A stretch of DNA of 49,823 nucleotides from Nemertoderma westbladi (lineage: Eukaryota > Xenacoelomorpha > Nemertodermatida > Nemertodermatidae): assembly GCA_032718475.1 (NCBI GenBank), contig JAUCBJ010004971.1, positions 1 to 49,823 of the forward strand, written 5' to 3'. Shown here piece after piece: positions 20,425 to 29,811 of the stretch (the first letter of the stretch is position 1; the number at the start of each line of letters is the position of its first letter). Made by a program: the position numbers and the translations under genes. Under the pieces are notes generated by a model. That model was given only the letters and a program-made list of their open reading frames with translations, searched no databases and was not told the DNA's origin.

Positions 20425-20544
20425 ACAATTGCGACCCGGACAATTGCGACCCATAATTTTTATTTAAAAACATGGGTCGCAATTGACCGGGTCGCAATTA
20501 TCCGAGTCACAATTGTCCGAGTCGCAATTGTCCGGACTCCACTG
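20421..20544. repeat. Second array of ~15-bp CAATTG-containing units, inverted halves
   Basis: Two units in one orientation (GACAATTGCGACCCG) and four or five in the other (GGGTCGCAATTGACC, GAGTCACAATTGTCC) around an AT-rich loop. Same repeat family as the foldback at 20104. Both are absent from the paralogous site near 36503. Confidence 0.75.
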
Positions 20545-20914
20545 GGGTTACCAATTTAATTTCAATGACTAATTTATGTTCAAAATTGTTGTTTAACTTA
20601 ATTGACTCGACTAAACGAGAGTTTAACTTAATTGACTCGTTAAAAATTGATAATCGTTAAATAATTGACTATTGGTTTTTGACTCCCCGCCTCATAATTC
20701 ATAATCACCGATTAATATTTTTAATTGCCAAATGTTATTTTCGCTTACCAACCCTATCACAACAATAATACATGTGTTATTGATATTGTATAAATTGTAA
20801 ATATTGTAATATATATATGTAAATTGTTTTGGTTATATTTAATTAATGTTCATTTATTTAAGGTGCATTGTTTATTTAAGGTTCATAAGCTTTAATATTA
20901 TATTTCATGCTTAA
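20545..20914. other. AT-rich 3' flank of the transporter gene, no gene seen
   Basis: The first ~45 bp resemble 36503-36550. The rest is AT-rich with TTTAACTTAATTGACTCG in two copies. No ORF or RNA gene recognised. Confidence 0.5.
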
Positions 20915-20919
20915 ATCAT

Positions 20920-22199
20920 TGTTCACGCTTTTAGACCTTAACAGTTTAACCTGCTAATTTTTTTGCTTATTAATACCTGACAGCCCAATACAAATGAACA
21001 CAGCTGAAGCCAGTCTAGCGCGGCGTATAACCCACCGGAGCGCAGAGGTGGGGGACTGGATTCAATAGCAGAGAGAGCCGTAGGACACCTTGTATTATTC
21101 GATTGATCTTTCATATATAATCTCCAAAAACTATGCTTATTTTCAGTTAAATACTGACAGTTCCTTTTAGGTGCTGCGCTCCAAATACTACGCAGAGAAA
21201 TGACTTATACTATTTACAATGGGTGGGCATGAGATAACGCAAGTGTTTACATCCTTCAGGGATGTATTTATTGAACGTACACACATAAGCACGAATGGAC
21301 AATAGTGCTGAAACACGCTAATTTGCCAACAGTCACCGATTTTACTTGCATATAGGGAGAACTTAACTCATGTACGTTGGGGACTATGAAACAGCATATA
21401 CTCATACAAACCACTGTTATTTGAACTATGCAATTGTGAATAGTAAACCCCTCCGCTTACCTCAATAAATCATGAAATCCAAGAGATCTACTGGTTATTC
21501 GTAAGTATTCTCCAACTATTAACATTAATCCATATGTTACAAATTACAACAGATTATAACAGCATAAATCAGTATAAAATTGCGGTGTTGCGGCAATATC
21601 AGACAGTCAGTATGTGTCGCAGTGCAAGTATGCAAAGTCTGAGATATTAACGCGATGCAAACGTATAGATGTGTTAATATTGTGTTAACGTGTAATAGAT
21701 TTGCGTTCTGTATCTCTCTAGCCACTGGTGTTTCTGGGTGCAAAGTCAGGAAGTGTATAAACACTCACACTGAGGGGCTGCAAGAATATTCTTGCCTAAG
21801 TAGTCCACAAAGCATGAATCACATCGAATGCTGTAGAATGTATGGAATCTGCAAGAACTTCCAATCAGGGACCAGTAACCATGCCATCAACCCGTAACTA
21901 ATGGATCCGGTAATTCAGGCTATGGAGTGACGTAGGGGGGAAAGTATACTGATTGGATGGTGAACAACACAGAAGGATGTAAACAAAGATAATAGTATCC
22001 AATGGCTGGTGATTTCGTAATCTGAGCATCTGGGTTTCCATAGGAGTACACGGGAAAGTGCTATACTTAGAATAAATGCTGGAGGGAGTAAGTTCACATT
22101 AGTTCATAAAATACAAAGTTCTTAAGAGTTTTTCAAGGGTTCAGAGTAACCAGTGCATTGTGTAATAATGGGGAGATTTTGGCCACAAAAGCTTTAACA
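20920..22199 (-). repeat. E3 left LTR (1280 bp)
   Basis: Aligns with 34729-35623 over its whole length except for about 382 bp (21126-21507) missing from the right copy. The break shares CTCCAA at both edges, so a microhomology deletion in the right LTR (or an insertion here) is likely. Short ORFs of 75 and 60 codons (minus) recur in both copies but are carried along by the repeat. Confidence 0.8.
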
Positions 22200-22283
22200 C
22201 CGCTCCCAGAAAATGGGACTTAAGTTTATAAAATATACAATCATAGAGTCACAATTTCTTAATATAATAACTACTCTAAACAA
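22200..22283 (-). other. E3 3' UTR and putative polypurine tract
   Basis: On the minus strand the sequence TCTGGGAGCGG ends exactly at the LTR start TGTTAAAG. Confidence 0.4.
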
Positions 22284-24236
22284 TCAATCTTTCTTTCTAG
22301 AATGACATTTACGGAGTTTCTTGAACCTTTGGGCAGTGGTTGTCTTCTTCCCGTCACTACGAGCCACTTTACTCGGAGGACTATAACTCCTCGGGGAGGG
22401 GTACAATATAATTGCATCAGAAGTATTGGGGTTGCAGTCAGTGTGTCCGCCGGTCGATGTACCTGGTTGGTCGATATCCATGGAGGATGCACTTCTCTCC
22501 TGGGAAGGTGTTTCAGTATCGACACATCTACCAGAGGTTCGAAGGGGTTGAGGTCGCATGATCTTTAATGCTCGTCTCAGGATAGCAGCTTGGACTGGTC
22601 CCGCTTTGGTCGTCTGCATGACTGCCATTGGTAGGCCGCGGGTCGTGAGGAATTTACGGGGTTTTACAGTTCTTACTAGCTCCCGTTCCCTCGCCTTATA
22701 CTCATAGGGGCGTCGGTGGACCTCTTGCAACTTGGGATGTGCATTGATAAATGTCTCACCGTATTCCAGGTCTCAGCCAATACAACCAAGTAGATTATAT
22801 GAGTCCAGGTTGTTCGGGTTGATATTTTTCAAATATTTGGTGGAAATGGACTCACCTACACGTTTGAGTAGTTCATAACTGGGAATACGAGTTTTCTGTT
22901 CGATTTGGGGAAATATATAGGGGTGAAATGCGTACACTCCCTCATATGCGCATCCGGGATATTAATGGTGGCGCGAATCGCAGTGGAGGTCTGCACTAGC
23001 TTCCCAAGATTGTATGTATCGCAATACAATCAACTCGTTACGCTCTCCAAGTCGGGGCTAAAAGGGAAATCCCAACAAGCGTGTCCCTTTAACTGACAGT
23101 AATGGCATTGTGTCATTAACTGTGGGCAAACTGCGAAGATCTGCTTATCATTGACTTGACAATAAGCACAATATATATCCATTGGTAGTTGATCTTTGAA
23201 GTAGGAACAGAGTTCATCGGAGGTCAACGGAGTAGTGTGATCACGAGAGGCATATAAACGCCAAAGGTTCCTAAACACGTAGCTGGCGTGTTGGTAATCA
23301 TAGGCAGTGAGACGTTGTGGGCCTTGATACCACTCCAGTGTGTGATCATCATCACTACTACGAGGGACTCTCGGTTGGATTTCATCCGCTTCCATGCAGG
23401 TGGGTTCCTCGTCAGTCGGCAGAATTTCTATGGGTGTAGTCATTCTTTGCTTGGGTTCTGCAGTTTGTAATTCCATAACCGAATATCCCGAAAGGATTTT
23501 AGGTCTCTGCAGAACATTAGAATGCATATTCTGTATGCATACATCTTTGAAGATAGCGAATCCAGCACTAGCTAATTTCTCAGCAGCGGAATCTCACAGG
23601 CTGAGTTTGGTCAGTGTGCAGTCTTTAAACTGACTATCAACATTCCGAAACAGAGTCAGAAAGCGCCTGAAACATTCAAATCGGATGAATTTGTTATGTT
23701 CATCTAATTTCGCGAGTTTGGTTCCCAGGATTAAGGGGTGGGAGCATATGGTTCGACTGCACACATCGACTAACCATCCGGAAAGTGTTATATTTTCGAA
23801 TATGGTATAAATGGCTGAGGAAGGATGAAGGGGCATACTCATAAAACTATAAACCGCTCCAGGTGCCTTCAATGGTCCATCTACATATAAACAGGAATAA
23901 TGGTCACCATAAACTTGCTGGTAGTTGAGCTGATTCCCAACCTTAAAGTTCCATCCATACTCTTGATATGCTAAATGTCCGATATAAGTTTGTTGAACTT
24001 TGTTGATCCAGGTTGATCCTTTGTTGAGGCATAGTGGCATACATGGTTCGGAAAATTCCTCTGCCTTCCGCCCAAGGTGCTATTAGCTGGGTATCGATGA
24101 ATGGATATGGAATATTATTCATATTCCTAAAATCATTCTGAAGATCTCCATAGATCGCAGAACCGAATTTAATTTTTCTCTCGTCGAATAACATATCGAG
24201 TACAGGTTTCGGAAGCATGGATCCATCTATTCCCAT
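22284..24236 (-). pseudogene. Unrecognised Cys-rich protein gene of E3, decayed
   Basis: Open pieces 24236-23943, 24040-23594, 23527-23030 and 22730-22284 on the minus strand, in several frames. The first has LPKPVLDMLFDERKIKFGSA. The second has YVDGPLKAPGAVYSF and MPLHPSSAIYTIF. The third has YDYQHASYVFRNLWRLYASR, then YCAYCQVNDKQ, CPQLMTQCHYCQLKGHACW, a zinc-binding-like cluster. The last is basic and Ser/Pro-rich and ends KKLRKCHSRKKD. No known family recognised. Position just before the 3' LTR and the order aromatic-rich domain, then C-x2-C pairs, parallel the ORF at 10519-12435 of E1. Confidence 0.5.
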
Positions 24237-24610
24237 ATCTGGTTTCCGCTTGGTATCCTGGATTAAGGGTTGTGAACAACCAGATTTACAACGCGCAATG
24301 GTACCAGTTGTTCACAGAAGTTTCTCACTTCCTTTTAGTCCTTATGTCAATGGTTGTGACTATGAGGAAGTTGGTGGTTTGCTGACTATCAAATCAATGT
24401 GGAGAGGGTGGAGGTGGAGATGGTTGATACTTTAAAATATCAATACAGTGATACATGGGCAGGATATATGGACTGGATAGGACACCATTATAAGCATCCA
24501 GTCAAACAGTAAGGGGGTGGAGAGGCTTTATAGAAGAGGGTATGTTAGCACCACGATAGAGCTATGACTGGTCAATATTTCTCAACCCGTTCCCTTGTTC
24601 CATCTGTGAT
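24237..24610. other. E3 interior between the Cys-rich gene and the Gypsy LTR
   Basis: On the minus strand there may be a further upstream remnant of the Cys-rich gene, but stops are frequent. Nothing else recognised. Confidence 0.4.
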
Positions 24611-24831
24611 TGCATAAAAAATAAAAATTCTATTATTCAATTAATGCCGATATTGTATTGTTATTGCCTACACAGTGTTCTATACAGTGCAACAATAATT
24701 AGGCCTATATAGTTATAACCTGAACAATGCTTAATAAATACTGAAATATATTCTGCACACTCTGAATGTTTCCATCTTTCGGTGGCCCCTTATTCTTGTT
24801 TTATAATGCTGTTGTGGGAAAAGACCCCACA
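24611..24831 (+). repeat. Gypsy 5' LTR
   Basis: Starts TGCATAAAAAAT and ends GACCCCACA. Nearly identical to 33285-33505. Confidence 0.9.
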
Positions 24832-24834
24832 AAT

Positions 24835-24850
24835 TGGTGACCCGGACGAG
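24835..24850 (+). promoter_or_regulatory. Primer-binding site of the Gypsy element
   Basis: TGGTGACCCGGACGAG starts 3 bp after the 5' LTR. The TGG start and placement are those of a tRNA primer-binding site. I cannot name the tRNA. Confidence 0.65.
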
Positions 24851-24996
24851 CAGACTACCAGGCAACTGGACGTCTTCCAACTACTGAACTACCGGTACAA
24901 CTACTAGATTCGATAATATACTTCCTTTGATCCGTTACCGTACCTGGTACCGGTACTGCAGTATACTGCTGTAGTATATTCGAAGCGTACTTTAAT

Positions 24997-25938
24997 ATGT
25001 CGCTCGATCAACATCGAAAAGCCGAATTGTTACAAACTCTCGACAAACTTACCTCACATATTCCGGACTACAAAATGCCAAATACCAAGAAAGACATTAT
25101 CGAAGAATTACAGAAAGAGAACCCATACGCCGTTCCAGTTATTTTAAGTCAGCTAACTCAAGAAGACTCTATCGATACCGGTACCAAAAGAAAAACAGAC
25201 GACAAAACGGACGTACAGAGAACGCGACTTCCTGATTTTTTTCCGAAGGATGCAAGAATCTGGTTTCAGCAAGTTGAAGCTATTATAGAAGGGCAGAAAG
25301 AACACTCTAAAAAGGCGAATCTTCTCACAGCAATTCCGATGGATACAATCCTCGAATCAGGGGTTAAAGTCAATGATACCTTTGATACCATAAAAACTAA
25401 TATTGTATCGCACTTGGCAGACAGCGATGAAAAGCGATTACGCAAACTTTTAGAAGAACAAGAACTTGGTGATCGGAAGCCATCTGCAGCCCATCGGCAG
25501 ATGCAACGCATTGCAGCAGGAAATGGCAACGATCAAATTATTCGATTGCGGTTCCTAGAAATCATGCCTCCAATAGTAAGTACTGTACTGAGTACACTTC
25601 CAGAACTGTCTTTGGAGAAACTCGCCCAACTTGCAGATAAAATGATTGAACAACAGAGTTCTAATTCTCACAACTCCTCTACTCCATCTTCATCTCCAAT
25701 TTCCCAAGTTGCCGATAACAGTTATCGCCAACAAACCTCGAAAATAAAATTACTTCCACAAAACCTACTAATGGAATCCCAAAGAGCGCTCACAGAGCAG
25801 GTTGTTGAAATAAGTGCGCAACTTCGAGCTATGTCCAACTCAAATGCGCGGGACTCTCGTTCGAGGAATCGGGATCCGAGCTCATCAAGAAGCCGGACAC
25901 CATATCGCACTCGCTCGCAATCGCGTGGACGGGAATAA
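24997..25938 (+). CDS. Gypsy gag (matrix/capsid)
   Basis: 313 codons. Residues ~78-225 match the Gypsy gag pattern: RLPDFFPKDARIWFQQVEA, then LLEEQELGDRKPSAAHRQMQ, RLRFLEIMPPIVSTVLS and LAQLADKMIE. The C-terminal ~60 residues are Ser/Arg-rich. The N-terminal 75 residues are charged and less conserved. The frame ends in TAA at 25936-25938; the same frame then resumes without a shift into a zinc knuckle and the protease, so the stop is either a disabling mutation or a gag terminator bypassed by readthrough. The ATG is the first in the frame after the leader. Confidence 0.85.
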   Translation: MSLDQHRKAELLQTLDKLTSHIPDYKMPNTKKDIIEELQKENPYAVPVILSQLTQEDSIDTGTKRKTDDKTDVQRTRLPDFFPKDARIWFQQVEAIIEGQKEHSKKANLLTAIPMDTILESGVKVNDTFDTIKTNIVSHLADSDEKRLRKLLEEQELGDRKPSAAHRQMQRIAAGNGNDQIIRLRFLEIMPPIVSTVLSTLPELSLEKLAQLADKMIEQQSSNSHNSSTPSSSPISQVADNSYRQQTSKIKLLPQNLLMESQRALTEQVVEISAQLRAMSNSNARDSRSRNRDPSSSRSRTPYRTRSQSRGRE

Positions 25939-26226
25939 AACCCCCAAGGATCCTGGTGCTACTACCACTTCCGTTTTGGCCATGAAGCTTCTAACTGTCA
26001 GCCGCCATGTGATTACAGGCTTGGTAACAACAATTCGCGCTCAGTTCCAAAACCATCAAATCCACATATGGGTGATTCCAAATCCAATCATAATACTACT
26101 AATAATGTTTGCTCAGTTCAAGTTAAAGCTGACCCTGTAGGACAGTTTTTAGTTGATTCGGGCAGCGATTTTTCAATTATACCCCAGTCATATAGTAACC
26201 TTTTGGTTAACTTTTCACAACAGTCA

Positions 26227-26237
26227 CATACTAGATT
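26227..26237 (+). repeat. Target-site duplication, left copy
   Basis: CATACTAGATT, identical to 27936-27946, bounding the hammerhead-repeat array. Confidence 0.9.
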
Positions 26238-26487
26238 TATTATTGATAGTAACAATGTGTTGGCAAGCTGTATTTTTCGAGGTATTTGTTATTATACATT
26301 TATTATTAGGAAGGGATATAGGGGTCTTAACCTCGAGTGATAAATTTATTTTACCGAAAATAACTTATCTTTTATTGGCGCAATTGTAGGACTAATCCCA
26401 TCACATGCGTACTTTTTAACCGGGTATTGTACAAATTTGGGAATCGCGTATTTTTTTTCTTGAAATTAATATCTCATATCTCTCCAA

Positions 26488-26530
26488 ACCACATACGCGT
26501 TTCGACCTTACTGGGTCTCATCAGCGTGGT
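26488..26530 (-). ncRNA. Hammerhead ribozyme, unit 1
   Basis: Minus strand. Stem I strand ACCACG, core CTGATGA, stem II GACC/GGTC with loop CAGTAA, GAAA, palindromic ACGCGT as helix III with its last U followed by A (GUA cleavage triplet), then TGTGGT closing stem I with one G-U pair. Confidence 0.8.
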
Positions 26531-26900
26531 GTCGGATTAGAACCTGGGACCTCGAGGTGGAAGCCGAGACTACAACCACTAGGCCACAGGGTCTTGAGAT
26601 ATGGAGTATTAATTTCAAAGCCAGCTGCCATTTTATTAGCCCCTGATTTTTATTATTGATAGTAACAGTGTGTTGGCAAGCTGTATTTTTCGAGGTATTT
26701 GTTATTATACATTTATTTTTAGGAAGGGATATAGGGGTCTTAACCTCGAGTGATAAATTTATTTTACCGAAAATAACTTATCTTTTATTGGCGCAATTGT
26801 AGGACTAATCCCATCACATGCGTACTTTTTAACCGGGTATTGTACAAATTTGGGAATCGCGTATTTTTTTTCTTGAAATTAATATCTCATATCTCTCCAA

Positions 26901-26943
26901 ACCACGTACGCGTTTCGACCTTACTGGGTCTCATCAGCGTGGT
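26901..26943 (-). ncRNA. Hammerhead ribozyme, unit 2
   Basis: Minus strand. Same core and stem II as unit 1. Stem I is ACCACG with CGTGGT, six Watson-Crick pairs. Confidence 0.8.
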
Positions 26944-27320
26944 GTAGGATTAGAACCTGGGACCTCGAGGTGGAAGCCGAGAGAACAACCACTAGGCCAC
27001 AGGGTCTTGAGATATGGAGTATTAATTACAAAGCCAGCTGCCATTTTATTAGCCCCTGATTTTTATTATTGATAGTAACAATGTGTTGGCAAGCTGTATT
27101 TTTCGAGGTATTTGTTATTATACATTTATTATTAGGAAGGGATATAGGGGTCTTAACCTCGAGTGATAAATTTATTTTACCGAAAATAACTTATCTTTTA
27201 TTGGCGCAATTGTAGGACTAATCCCATCACATGCGTACTTTTTAACCGGGTATTGTACAAATTTGGGAATCGTGTATTTTTATTTTTTTTTCTTGAAATT
27301 AATATCTCATATCTCTCCAA

Positions 27321-27363
27321 ACCACGTACGCGTTTCGACCTTACTGGGTCTCATCAGCGTGGT
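27321..27363 (-). ncRNA. Hammerhead ribozyme, unit 3
   Basis: Minus strand, identical to unit 2 over the 43-nt core. Confidence 0.8.
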
Positions 27364-27644
27364 GTCAGATTAGAACCTGGGACCTCGAGGTGGAAGCCGA
27401 GACTACAACCACTAGGCCACAGGTTCTTGAGATATGGAGTATTAATTTCAAAGCTAGCTGCCATTTTGTTAGCCCCTGATTTTTATCACTCGAGGTTAAG
27501 ACCCCTATATCCCTTCCTAATATGTATAATAACAAATACCTCGAAAAATACAGCTTGCCAACACATTGTTACTATCAATAATAAAAATCAGGGGCTAATA
27601 AAATGGCAGCTGGCTTTGAAATTAATACTCCATATCTCAAGACC

Positions 27645-27702
27645 CTGTGGCCTAGTGGTTGTAGTCTCGGCTTCCACCTCGAGGTCCCAGGTTCTAATCC
27701 GA
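27645..27702 (+). other. tRNA-like Pol III A and B boxes in unit 4
   Basis: TGGCCTAGTGG matches the A-box consensus and GGTTCTAATCC is one or two changes from the B box, about 30 bp apart. They lie just upstream of the hammerhead on the same strand. The same arrangement occurs on the minus strand of units 1-3 (for example around 26531-26590). It is a SINE-type head, not a functional tRNA. Confidence 0.65.
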
Positions 27703-27703
27703 C

Positions 27704-27746
27704 ACCATGCTGATGAGACCCAGTAAGGTCGAAACGCGTACGTGGT
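27704..27746 (+). ncRNA. Hammerhead ribozyme, unit 4 (inverted)
   Basis: Plus strand. Stem I strand is ACCATG with CGTGGT, so one C-G pair has become U-G and pairing is kept. CTGATGA, GACC/GGTC and GAAACGCGTA are intact. Confidence 0.8.
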
Positions 27747-27935
27747 TTGGAGAGATATGAGATATTAATTTCAAGAAAAAAAATACGCGATTCCCAAATT
27801 TGTACAATACCCGGTTAAAAAGTACGCATGTGATGGGATTAGTCCTACAATTGCGCCAATAAAAGATAAGTTATTTTTGGTAAAATAAATTTATCACTCG
27901 AGGTTAAGACCCCTATATCCCTTCCTAATAATAAA

Positions 27936-27946
27936 CATACTAGATT
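27936..27946 (+). repeat. Target-site duplication, right copy
   Basis: CATACTAGATT, identical to 26227-26237. It re-enters the protease gene. Confidence 0.9.
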
Positions 27947-28471
27947 GACTGCTGCGAATTCATCCAATATTAGAACATACGGACGTGGCGAATTAATATT
28001 TACTATTCCTACTTTAGGAAATAAGCAATTTAATTGGAATTTTATTGTGGCAGACGTGAGCCAGCCTATACTAGGTTTGGATTTTTTGAAATATTTTGAT
28101 ATAAATATTGATTGTAAAAACAGTACTATAATCATGAAACCATCAGTAAGCAGTGAAACGAATCACATACATTGTGATAATGAAGAAATATTTACAGAGT
28201 GTGAAACGGATAATTCCACTTTTACTAATATTTTTTGCGTAAAAAAATATTTCTTGATTTTTGTTGTATTGTTTATGAATTTAACATATTTTCTCGCCAA
28301 CAACAGAGCAATGTTGTCAAGTATTTTATTGACTTTTGGAGTGGGTATGTGTTTTTCAAGCATACTTGGTATAACCAGTGACATGTGTGCTGTAGGGAAT
28401 ACTGCAACTTATAAACTCAATTTAATCAGTTTAGCTCAAGTATTGTAAATAATTTTAATTCAACATCGAAA

Positions 28472-29527
28472 ATGAGACATTCACTTAGTGAACACAAATC
28501 GGTGTTTACAGAAATATCAGCTGATGACATAATAAAACACCCCATCAAACATCACATAATAACCAGTGGTCCACCGTGTAACACTAAACCAAGACGTATG
28601 TATGGCGATCGTCTAAATGCTGCTATTAAATAATTTGATTTTCTACTGAATCGGAATGTAGTAGAACGCCGAGAATCACCCTGGTCATCAGCATTGCACA
28701 CAGTTGTAAAACCCGATAACTCTATAAGGCCCTGTGGTGATTACAGGAGATTGAATAAGCAAACTTTGCCTGACACATATCCTATGCCCAATATCTCAGA
28801 CATAACTAACAATTTTCGTGATTGTATAATTTTTACAAAAATTGACTTAACCAAGGCATTTCACCAAATTCCAATGGCTGAAGAAGATGTCCCTAAGACA
28901 TCTATAACAACACCTTTTGGAATGTTCTGTTACCTAAAAATGCCATTTGGACTTAGAAACGCAGCACAAACCTTTCAAAGATTAATGGACACTACATTAT
29001 ATGGGCTAGAATGTGCTGTAGGTTATATGGATGATATTTTGGTTGGAAGTAAGAGTGAAGAGCAGCATTACCATGATGTTAAACTGGTTCTAGAACGTTT
29101 AGAAAAATTTGGTCTTAAAGCCAAACTGTCAAAATGCATATTTTTTACACAAGAAGTTAATTTTCTCGGCTATATTGTATCAAAGACAGGTGTTCGCCCA
29201 AATCCATCAAAAATTGAAGCCATCAGAGTATTTCATGAACCGACATCAATAAAATCATTAAAACGGTTCATTGAGATGTGTGGTTTTTACCACAGGTTTA
29301 TTCCACATTTCTCTGAGATTTCTGCACCCCTTACCGATCTCACCAGAGATAAAAAAAAGAACCAAGATTTAGTTTTAACGCCAGAAGGAAATTGCGCCTT
29401 TGTAAAACTGAAACAGGCTCTTGCAAACGCAGTAACCTTATCATTTCCAAAAAGAGATACCCCAATAACAATCACAACTGAGATGCATCCAACGTTGCTC
29501 TTGGTGCTGTTATTCACCAGGAAGTAG
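28472..29527 (+). pseudogene. Gypsy reverse transcriptase
   Basis: From the linker IKHHIITSGPP through WSSALHTVVKPDNSIRPCGD, FTKIDLTKAFHQIPM (motif A), TTPFGMFCYLKMPFGLRNAA, VGYMDDILVGS (motif C, YMDD intact), to the connection region RFIEMCGFYHRFIPHFSEIS. One in-frame TAA near 28632-28634, ahead of SPWSS, interrupts it. The frame ends at 29527 after an apparent 2-bp gain near 29481, at the first catalytic residue region of RNase H. Confidence 0.85.
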
Positions 29528-29811
29528 ATGGTAAATTAGAGCCACTAGCTTTTTATTCAAAAAAATTAACACCGAATGAGTGCAGAAAATCTACCTTCGA
29601 TAGAGAACTATTGGCTATTTACTCTGGGTTAAAACATCACGAATGGCTGCTCGGGCAAAATCTAACCATACTAACTGATCATAAACCTCTAACTCGATGT
29701 CTAGAAATGAAAAATCCGACTCCCCAGCAATCTCGCTGGACGGTCAGGGCCCTAAACCGATTAGGTTCTCTGTTCGCAGAACACCGAACACTATTCCGGC
29801 CACGGAACTAG
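29482..29811 (+). pseudogene. Gypsy RNase H, truncated
   Basis: Frame change relative to the RT. ALGAVIHQEVDGKLEPLAFY, then STFDRELLAIYSGLKHHEWL and LTDHKPLT match RNase H of Gypsy elements. The frame departs from the family after SRWTVRAL at about 29752, where unrelated sequence begins. Confidence 0.8.

Larger units (their letters stand above)
26238..27935. mobile_element. Retrozyme-like / hammerhead-SINE tandem array (four units)
   Basis: Three direct units (period 413 then 420 bp; about 26238-26649, 26650-27060, 27061-27482) followed by one inverted, circularly permuted unit (27483-27935). Each unit holds TGTGTTGGCAAGCTG, GGATATAGGGGTCTTAACC, a hammerhead core, and a tRNA-like A/B-box segment. 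The array is bracketed by a perfect 11-bp duplication of Gypsy protease sequence, so it inserted as one event. Known animal retrozymes are short tandem units with hammerheads bounded by duplications, which this fits (inference). No protein is encoded; the short ORFs over it are incidental. Confidence 0.85.
25939..28448 (+). pseudogene. Gypsy zinc knuckle and aspartic protease, split by a repeat-array insertion
   Basis: In frame with gag after its stop: CYYHFRFGHEASNCQPPC (CHCC knuckle), then GQFLVDSGSDFSIIPQSYS with the DSG catalytic turn. The protease is cut after QQSHTR at 26237 by the 1698-bp array and resumes at 27936 with LTAANSSNIRTYGRGELIF, FNWNFIVADVSQPILGLDFL (the protease C-terminal ILG motif). 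The 11-bp duplication preserves codon phase in sense but the total insertion destroys the gene. Downstream the frame runs through an odd hydrophobic stretch (YFLIFVVLFMNLTYFLA) to a stop at 28446-28448; the RT lies in another frame. Confidence 0.8.

Noticed and set aside
21537-22097. Two short minus-strand ORFs conserved at 34961-35188 and 35339-35521
   Set aside because: They lie in the two E3 LTRs and are conserved because the LTRs are duplicates; no domain seen.
27645-27702. Functional tRNA gene
   Set aside because: A and B boxes are present but no acceptor stem or cloverleaf is apparent; a SINE-type head is a better reading.
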